Assembly (NCBI GenBank): GCA_900555215.1
Contig: USKR01000030.1
Location: 1 to 9,087 of the forward strand
Direction: 5' to 3'
Source: an uncultured Ruminococcus sp.
GTDB taxonomy: Bacteria > Bacillota > Clostridia > Lachnospirales > Lachnospiraceae
Length of the DNA: 9,087 nucleotides
Numbering within the stretch: position 1 is the first letter of the stretch; each line of letters opens with the position of its first letter. The position numbers and the translations under genes are program-made. The notes beneath the pieces are model-generated. The model was not told where the DNA came from, searched no databases, and was given only the letters and a program-made list of their open reading frames with translations. Shown here one piece after another: positions 1-4,809 of this stretch.

Positions 1-267
1 TTCTCCATCCAGAGCCGGATCCTCTCCCATCTGGAACCGGAGCAGCAATACTTTACAGAGAGCATCGAAAGCGCATTCACACTCGCCAAAGCCGGGCTCG
101 GGTATGTCCTCTATCCGGATATTCCCCACCTCCGGGAACCGGGGCTGCGGTATGTCCCTGTCACCGGACTTCCAAGCCTGCCCTTCGGAGTCTATTACCG
201 GTATGACAATGATCATCCCGTCCTGAAAAGATTTCTCAGTCTTTGCACGGAAATTTCGGCAGTATAG
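1..267 (+). CDS. LysR-family transcriptional regulator, C-terminal part (5' end outside window)
   Basis: An open frame runs from base 1 to a TAG at 265-267 and gives 88 residues. The stretch reading AKAGLGYVLYPDIPHL, then GLRYVPVTGLPSLPFGVYYR and HPVLKRFLSLC, is typical of the end of a LysR substrate-binding domain (type 2 periplasmic-binding fold), where the second subdomain closes the effector pocket. The DNA-binding helix-turn-helix would lie upstream and is not seen, so the target and effector cannot be stated. It converges on the methyltransferase gene at 290-859 with only 22 bases between the two stop codons. The family assignment rests on motif resemblance alone, without a search. Confidence 0.8.
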   Translation, partial: FSIQSRILSHLEPEQQYFTESIESAFTLAKAGLGYVLYPDIPHLREPGLRYVPVTGLPSLPFGVYYRYDNDHPVLKRFLSLCTEISAV

Positions 268-270
268 AAC

Positions 271-332
271 GCCGCACACAAATCCGTATCTACAGCCGTA
301 TCACAAATACCGGCTGCGGCGGATCGTTTTTT
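271..332 (+). terminator. Possible terminator of the LysR gene, lying inside the convergent gene's 3' end
   Basis: A hairpin forms from CAGCCGTAT (293-301) and ATAC-C-GGCTG (307-316), giving nine pairs with one bulged C around a small loop. It is flanked by GCCGC (271-275) and GCGGC (316-320), which can extend the structure. Six T residues follow at 327-332. The T run is about ten bases from the inner stem, so this is not a textbook terminator. Most of it lies in the last codons of the opposite-strand methyltransferase gene, so those bases serve a coding role too. Confidence 0.3.
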
Positions 333-859
333 CTATTATAGTAACTGCACGCGATCACAAGCCACTGCTTCGGATCAAGTTCGCTCAGATAATCGAAAAG
401 GGCATCTCTTTCCTCGTAACCGGTATCTCCTCCGCTGTATATGCACAGGCTGATCACGCCGCCCTCCTTCAACAGTCTCATTGCCGCTCTGACTGCCCTG
501 AGGCTGGTCTCCCGGCGGGTCGCCACAGTATGGTCCCCGCCCGGCAGATAGCCGAAATTAAACATGATAACATCAGCTTTTTCTTTTACATATTCTGCCA
601 TGCGCTCATGCCCCTCGCAGTACAAAACCGCCCTTTCCCTATACCCGGCGTTCTCCAGCCGCTCTGCAGTTTTTTTCACAGCCCGGTCCTGTATATCAAA
701 TGCATACACTCTCCCCTGCTCCCCTGTCATCCGGCAGAGAAATTCTGTGTCATTTCCATTCCCGCATGTAGCGTCAATGCAACAGCTTCCTTCTTCTATA
801 TAGTCTGACAGGAATCTGTGGCAGAATTCTGTAACCTGGTAATTCTTTTTCCTTTTCAT
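290..859 (-). CDS. mnmM: tRNA 5-aminomethyl-2-thiouridine methyltransferase MnmM (YtqB family)
   Basis: This 189-residue protein is a class I SAM-dependent methyltransferase of the family long labelled 'putative rRNA methylase' (YtqB). Work on Gram-positive bacteria assigns the family the last methylation step of mnm5s2U at the tRNA wobble position, in the cytoplasm. The SAM-binding motif I is DATCGNGNDT (residues 29-38), an acidic ribose-binding residue sits in AFDIQ (D55), and the signature FNFGYLPGGDH spans residues 100-110. The length matches the compact family. The start at 859 is supported by AGAGGAG a few bases upstream. It appears to be transcribed alone from the promoter at 894-921. 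Function comes from family knowledge; the enzyme was named rRNA methylase before that, so older labels may differ. Confidence 0.85.
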   Translation of the reverse strand: MKRKKNYQVTEFCHRFLSDYIEEGSCCIDATCGNGNDTEFLCRMTGEQGRVYAFDIQDRAVKKTAERLENAGYRERAVLYCEGHERMAEYVKEKADVIMFNFGYLPGGDHTVATRRETSLRAVRAAMRLLKEGGVISLCIYSGGDTGYEERDALFDYLSELDPKQWLVIACSYYNRKNDPPQPVFVIRL

Positions 860-893
860 ATTGCTCCTCTGATTTCATATTCTTTTCTTCGAT

Positions 894-921
894 ATTATAT
901 CACACCAGAACAGGAGGTCCA
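894..921 (-). promoter_or_regulatory. Extended -10 promoter for mnmM
   Basis: On the minus strand a perfect TATAAT (899 to 894) is preceded by TG one base away, making the extended -10 form TGATATAAT. A weak -35 candidate TGGACC (921 to 916) lies 16 bases upstream. Transcription would begin near 887, about 28 bases before the ATG. The -35 overlaps an imperfect inverted repeat, CAGGAG...CTCCTG (911-935). Confidence 0.6.
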
Positions 922-967
922 GTTCGGCACTCCTGAGCGCAGGAAAGAACAGAAGCAGATCAAAATA

Positions 968-1962
968 TTATGAATGGCTCTTCTCCCACAGCTTCTCGGC
1001 CGTGGGTTTCCAGTTCTCTGCGTAAGGCTCGCACCGGATTCTCCAGCATCGGACATGGGCGCAGATAGTTCTCATTGAACGGCTGATTATCATGGTATGC
1101 CTGGAAGATCGGGCTCCTCAGCGCATCCAGCAGTGAGACGTCATGGATATTTACATTGGAGTAGTGGATGAACACGCACGGCTCCACATCGCCTTTTGCA
1201 TTGATGTGCAGATATCTCCTGCCTCCTGCGATACATCCGCCTACATACTCTCCGTCGTTCTGGAAATCCATCCCGAAGATCGGCTTCGTCTGACGGAAAT
1301 GCCGGATCCTGTGATACATTTCTTCCCTCTGTTCCGGAGTCGGGAGCAACTCTGTCACAGCGCCATGTCCCACCGGCATATAGTGGAAATACCACACAAA
1401 CAATGCTCCGCTCTCGATCATCATGTCATAGAACGCCTCGCTGCTCACATCCTCAAAGTTCTGGCTGGTGTAGCATACGGAAATACCAAATGGCAGCTTA
1501 TGCTCTTTCATCAGCTCCATTGCATGGCGCACTTTGTGGTATACGCCGTCACCGCGCCGCCCGTCATTAGCCTCCTCGAATCCCTCCAGGCTGATCGCCG
1601 GGACGAAGTTCTTCACCCGGAGCATTTCCTGACAGAACTCTTCATCGATCATCGTTCCATTTGTAAATGCAAGAAACTCGCAGTCCGGGTGCATCTCGCA
1701 GATCTTAAAGATATCTTTCTTGCGCACTGTAGGTTCGCCGCCGGTATAGATATACATATATGTTCCAAGCTCTTTGCCCTGACGCACGATAGAATCAATA
1801 TCCTCAAGACTTAAATTAAACTGATGTCCGTATTCTGCCGCCCAGCATCCCGTGCAGTTTAAGTTGCACGCTGTCGTCGGGTCGAGAAGGATTGCCCTCC
1901 AGATATTTCAGTGCCTGATTTACCGTAAACTCCTGCATTATCTCTCTGATCGTCTTTCCCAT
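968..1962 (-). pseudogene. Radical SAM/SPASM-like protein, disrupted by two internal deletions
   Basis: The remnants lie in three frames. (1) From ATG at 1962, with AAAGGTGG upstream, the N-terminus reads GKTIREIMQEFTVNQALKYLEGN and then runs out of frame to a stop at 1816. (2) A second frame, open from about 1907 to 960, carries LLDPTTACNLNCTGCW with the CxxxCxxC iron-sulphur motif (1868-1845), then YIYTGGEP (SAM-binding GGE region) and CIAGGRRYLHINAKGDVEPC, a SPASM-like C-terminal cluster segment, ending at CPMLENP. (3) A third frame from about 1033 reads CEPYAENWKPTAEKLWE and ends at TAA 970-968. In related proteins, as I remember them, about 80-90 residues lie between LEGN and AILLDPTTAC and about 25-30 between ENP and the last Cys, so both joins are deletions rather than single-base errors. 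The GTG at 1787 falls after the iron-sulphur motif and is not a plausible start. The intact enzyme would use a 4Fe-4S cluster and SAM for radical chemistry; its substrate is unknown. Confidence 0.85.
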
Positions 1963-2428
1963 TTGTGATTCCACCTTTCTTTTCCTCCTTAGTGTTCTCT
2001 ATATTTCCCTCAATTTCCTGCCTGTCCAGCGCAGCCAGGGCTGAGATCAGCGCCTGCTGCATGGCAAGCGTGGCAAAGTCCATCGCAAATTCCGCGTACA
2101 GCAGATCCGCCTCTGTCTTATCTTCTTCCAGGCTGTTGTCTTCTGAATGCATATCTTTTATAATGTCGTCTTTCATCAGATCTGCCGTCTTCTGTCTGTA
2201 ATCAAGCTGAGCGCGTATCAGTCTCTGCACTGCAAGGGACCGGCTGGAACGTGCCTTTTCTTCCAGCAGCATCGTGTTTTCTTTATATTCTTCTTCTGCT
2301 TTTTTCAGCTCCGAATGAATCTTGCCGTCGCCGCCCTGTTCACAGAGCCTGATCCGGCACTGCAGCTTGCCATACTGTTCTTCCATCTCATATAATTTCA
2401 CGGCAAATATACTGTCATCGATCTTCAT
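1859..2428 (-). CDS. Hypothetical coiled-coil protein, C-terminus running into the radical SAM remnant
   Basis: A 189-codon frame starts at ATG 2428, with AAAGGAGG upstream at a rather long spacing of 13 bases. I do not recognise a named family. The product is charged and helical: residues about 8-75 are rich in Glu, Lys and Leu and likely form coiled coil, and the segment LYAEFAMDFATLAMQQALISALAALD (about residues 109-134, written here in order but split by family context) is an Ala-rich amphipathic helix. There is no signal peptide or clear membrane segment. The last 34 codons overlap the radical SAM gene start by 104 bases, and the final dozen or so lie beyond the deletion scar at 1889-1897. 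The present C-terminal tail is therefore probably not ancestral. The overlap suggests the two genes formed one operon with translational coupling. Confidence 0.6.
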   Translation of the reverse strand: MKIDDSIFAVKLYEMEEQYGKLQCRIRLCEQGGDGKIHSELKKAEEEYKENTMLLEEKARSSRSLAVQRLIRAQLDYRQKTADLMKDDIIKDMHSEDNSLEEDKTEADLLYAEFAMDFATLAMQQALISALAALDRQEIEGNIENTKEEKKGGITNGKDDQRDNAGVYGKSGTEISGGQSFSTRRQRAT

Positions 2429-2474
2429 GGTGAAACGATATCCTCCTTTCCGTGTTTTATGGATCTTACAGTTT

Positions 2475-2483
2475 TTTATAGCA
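2475..2483 (-). promoter_or_regulatory. Extended -10 element for the hypothetical gene and radical SAM operon
   Basis: On the minus strand TGCTATAAA (2483 to 2475) is an extended -10 box with TATAAA. No good -35 is present at the usual distance, which is acceptable for an extended -10. Transcription would start near 2468, giving a leader of about 40 bases that carries the ribosome binding site. An alternative is TTTACA with TACAAA further upstream, inside the direct repeats at 2518-2580. Confidence 0.4.
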
Positions 2484-2517
2484 GAGTTCTGTTTTGATTA
2501 CGACTCTCATTTTTTAG

Positions 2518-2580
2518 ATTTTGTACTTACATTTTCGGGATTTTGTAAAGAAACTTGACACATCTGAAATTTTGTAAAGA
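2518..2580. repeat. Short direct repeats in the divergent intergenic region
   Basis: The 12-mer ATTTTGTAAAGA occurs exactly twice, at 2540-2551 and 2569-2580, and a shorter copy ATTTTGTA lies at 2518-2525. Start-to-start distances are 29 and 22 bases. A perfect TTGACA lies between the long copies (2555-2560) but has no matching -10 at normal spacing. The repeats sit between two divergent genes, so they could be sites for a regulator acting on both. The rest of the 291-base gap (2429-2719) holds the promoter candidates, a 10-base palindrome CTGCCGGCAG near 2660, and no convincing gene. Confidence 0.5.
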
Positions 2581-2600
2581 CAGGAAAAGGAAATTATAAG
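2572..2600 (+). promoter_or_regulatory. Candidate promoter for the membrane protein and glycosyltransferase pair
   Basis: TTGTAA (2572-2577) and TATAAG (2595-2600) are separated by 17 bases, with four and five of six matches to the sigma-A consensus. The -35 lies within the second copy of the direct repeat. Transcription would start near 2607 and leave a leader of about 113 bases before the ATG at 2720. Confidence 0.4.
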
Positions 2601-2719
2601 TGGTGGAATATCCGGGTATCAGCTATATTGAAAGTGCAGAGAGCATATTTCAGATCTGCTGCCGGCAGACACATACAAGGATAAATTTGAAGAATAATAT
2701 GATAAAGGAGATATGACTT

Positions 2720-3310
2720 ATGAGATGGTTTGATTCAGAATTTGATTATGTACAGGAACTCATTGATACATGGAATAAAAAAAGGAAAAAAATCCGCACA
2801 GCCTATTTTATCACTGCAGCAGTTCTGGTCCTGGCAGGAATCCTGACCGCTGTATTCCCGGTCAGAGTCTTTGCGGTCATCCAGTATCTTGCGGCAGCGG
2901 CAGTGATTGTCATCGGTATTTACCACTTCGCGGCATACACGTCCATGACATATTATTTTAAAGACGGCATGCTGATCATGTCGGGCATCCTGAATATCCT
3001 GATCGGCATCATGCTGCTCATCATGCCTATAACACTGACTGTGCAGGTGGTCACTTTTATGCTCGCCTTCCTGCTGATCTTCACCGGCGCGCAGAAGATC
3101 TCCTTTGCGTCAAGGCTGAAATACTTCCGCATTCCCAGCACCGGCTCCCTGACATTCAGCGGGATCCTCAATATTATACTTGCCGTAATCTTCCTTCTGC
3201 TGCCCTTTGTCTCAGCGCTGGCGCTCAATTATATCCTTGCAGCCTATCTGGTCATCACAGGCGCCGCCCTGTTCGTGGAGGCTCTTGGAATGCATAAACT
3301 GAGCATGTAA
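2720..3310 (+). CDS. DUF308/HdeD-like six-helix membrane protein
   Basis: This 196-residue protein has a short charged N-terminus (DTWNKKRKK, cytoplasmic by the positive-inside rule) followed by six hydrophobic segments at about 27-46, 50-72, 83-103, 106-126, 144-162 and 165-187. Helix pairs joined by short turns, with repeating GILNI motifs at 89-93 and 148-152, match the DUF308/HdeD fold. In enteric bacteria HdeD is linked to acid resistance; in Firmicutes the role is unknown, so no function is asserted. The start has AAAGGAG nine bases upstream. The glycosyltransferase gene follows after 57 bases without an obvious promoter or terminator, suggesting co-transcription. Confidence 0.75.
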   Translation: MRWFDSEFDYVQELIDTWNKKRKKIRTAYFITAAVLVLAGILTAVFPVRVFAVIQYLAAAAVIVIGIYHFAAYTSMTYYFKDGMLIMSGILNILIGIMLLIMPITLTVQVVTFMLAFLLIFTGAQKISFASRLKYFRIPSTGSLTFSGILNIILAVIFLLLPFVSALALNYILAAYLVITGAALFVEALGMHKLSM

Positions 3311-3367
3311 GCTCACGGAAATCATAAACGAACGAAAAATAACACCCAGAAAAAGGAGAAAATCCCA

Positions 3368-4258
3368 ATGGAACAGAAACATCCCCATTCCCAGGACAGA
3401 ATACAGATCCTCACGACCCTCAATGAAAATTATCTGCCCAGGCTGCAGGTGCTTCTCACTTCGATGCATGTCACCCAGCCGGAATACAAGACCGATGTCT
3501 GGCTGATCCACAGCGGGCTTTCTGATGAAGACCTCTCCCGCATCCGATGCCAGTGCCGCCTCTTTGGTTTTGGCTTTTATCCGGTCACGGCGGACAGCTC
3601 TGCATTTACAAATGCCCCGGTGAGCACACAGTATCCGCGGGAAATGTATTACCGGCTGCTGGCAGCGCAGCTCCTCCCGGACAGCCTCCACCGCATCCTG
3701 TACCTGGATCCGGATATCCTGGTCATCAACTCTCTCCGACCGCTGTGGGAGACGGATCTGAAAGGAAATCTTTTTGCTGCCGCCGCGCATACAGGAAAGA
3801 CGGAGCTGGCAAACAATATCAACCAGCTCCGCCTTGGAACAAACCATAATTACTATAATTCCGGCGTGCTCCTGATGGACCTTGAACGAGCACGCAAAGA
3901 GATCCATGCAGAAGAACTATTCAGTTATGTGAAAGAGCACGCAAAGGAACTGCTTCTTCCCGATCAGGATGTCCTGAACGCCATGTACGGCAGGCGGATC
4001 CTGGAAATCGACGATTCAATCTGGAACTACGACGCGCGCAATTACAACAACTATCTCCTCCGCAGCGCCGGTGTATGCGACATGGACTGGGTCATGGAGA
4101 ACACCGCGGTCCTGCACTTCTGCGGCCGGGCAAAGCCCTGGCAGAAAGGGTATATCCACCGTTTCGGCATTCTGTATAAACACTATATGGCATTGACCGC
4201 AAGAACGGTACAGGCTGCAACAGAGAGGGACAGTAAAAGGAGTAACCTTTCAACCTGA
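3368..4258 (+). CDS. Family 8 glycosyltransferase
   Basis: This 296-residue protein has the features of retaining GT8 enzymes (LPS galactosyl/glucosyltransferase and glycogenin relatives), which use a nucleotide sugar and Mn2+. The order is ILTTLNENYLPRLQVLLTS at the N-terminus (nucleotide-binding start), YLDPDILV with the metal-binding DxD at residues 114-116, NSGVLLMDL at about 164-172, the acceptor-region PDQDVLN at 198-204, and HFCGRAKPW at 250-258, the conserved late metal/diphosphate-binding His. There is no signal peptide or membrane helix, so it is likely cytosolic, acting at the membrane face. AAAGGAG precedes the ATG. The acceptor and sugar are not predictable. It lies behind the DUF308 gene, and its stop is nine bases from the stop of the convergent TetR gene. 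Confidence 0.88.
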   Translation: MEQKHPHSQDRIQILTTLNENYLPRLQVLLTSMHVTQPEYKTDVWLIHSGLSDEDLSRIRCQCRLFGFGFYPVTADSSAFTNAPVSTQYPREMYYRLLAAQLLPDSLHRILYLDPDILVINSLRPLWETDLKGNLFAAAAHTGKTELANNINQLRLGTNHNYYNSGVLLMDLERARKEIHAEELFSYVKEHAKELLLPDQDVLNAMYGRRILEIDDSIWNYDARNYNNYLLRSAGVCDMDWVMENTAVLHFCGRAKPWQKGYIHRFGILYKHYMALTARTVQAATERDSKRSNLST

Positions 4259-4267
4259 CAACTTATA

Positions 4268-4809
4268 TTATTCCTGTTTCCCGGGGAACATCTTTCCCGT
4301 GATGATCCGCTCGATCTGGCGCAGCAGCCGCTCTTCATCGACCTGCTTTTCATCTATATTCTGGAACAGAACACCCACCATGCCGCAGGCATAGAACATA
4401 AGCATCACCTGCATATCTTCATACCCTATTCTCAGGTCTGACATTTCACTCTGCGCCATCTTCTCCAGATAGACCTTCACAGCATCAACCATCATGCCTT
4501 CGATCTGGAACCATCTTTTCGACTCAACAAGCCTTTTCAGCTTCCTCCGGTTCATTCTCACAAAGGACGAAAACTCTTTAAGCGCTGCCATCCGATCCTC
4601 TGATTCCAGGCTCTTCTGCACAAGGATCTGTGTGGAACGCTTAAAAGTCCACTCCAGGACATCCATAATATCATGAAAATGATAGTAGAATGTCTGTCTG
4701 GAAACATGGCACTCCTCGATCAGCCGTGTTACCGTGATCTTATCAATATCCTCTTTCTAAGAATCCTGCTGAAAGCATCCGCGATCTGCGCCTTCATGTC
4801 TTCTCTCAT
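4268..4809 (-). pseudogene. TetR-family regulator with a one-base frameshift, coupled to the fusion gene
   Basis: Translation can start at ATG 4809, whose ATG overlaps the TGA of the fusion gene (ATGA, 4809-4806). It reads [19 protein letters not shown], then leaves frame at about 4753-4756 and stops at TAA 4731-4729. The adjacent frame continues as EDIDKITVTRLIEECHVSRQTFYYHFHDIMDVLEW, here noted as consecutive family motifs (helix-turn-helix plus the YYHF signature), and runs to TAA 4270-4268. One extra base would restore a normal TetR protein of about 180 residues, for example a fourth A in AGAAAGAGG. The C-terminal ligand domain is intact. The first downstream ATG (4666) gives only the part lacking the DNA-binding domain. 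The break could be a real mutation, a sequencing error in the A run, or tolerated through -1 slippage at AAAG, which would give exactly LRKEDID. Confidence 0.8.

Noticed and set aside
911..935. Inverted repeat CAGGAG...CTCCTG as a terminator for the radical SAM transcript
   Set aside because: The stem is only six pairs with a 13-base loop and no T run follows; it also overlaps the mnmM -35 region.
960..1787. Treating the 275-codon frame from GTG 1787 as an intact radical SAM protein
   Set aside because: The CxxxCxxC motif lies upstream of this start in the same frame, and no start codon is available between the upstream stop and that motif.
1143..1814. Open frame of 223 codons on the plus strand
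   Set aside because: It is antisense to the radical SAM core, whose opposite frame shows clear family motifs; its own translation shows no recognisable domain.
1816..1962. Programmed frameshifting as the explanation of the radical SAM break
   Set aside because: A frameshift cannot supply the family block missing between the two pieces; sequence has been lost.
2555..2560. Perfect TTGACA as a plus-strand -35 box
   Set aside because: No acceptable -10 hexamer lies 16-18 bases downstream; the TATAAG at 2595 is 34 bases away.
2600..2716. Small frame of 39 codons starting at GTG, before the DUF308 gene
   Set aside because: Its start overlaps the candidate -10 box, the ribosome binding site is poor and the product has no recognisable feature; chance is the simpler explanation.
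3212..3907. Open frame of 231 codons on the minus strand
   Set aside because: It covers the ends of two well-supported plus-strand genes (DUF308 and GT8) in antisense and has no ribosome binding site or motifs of note.
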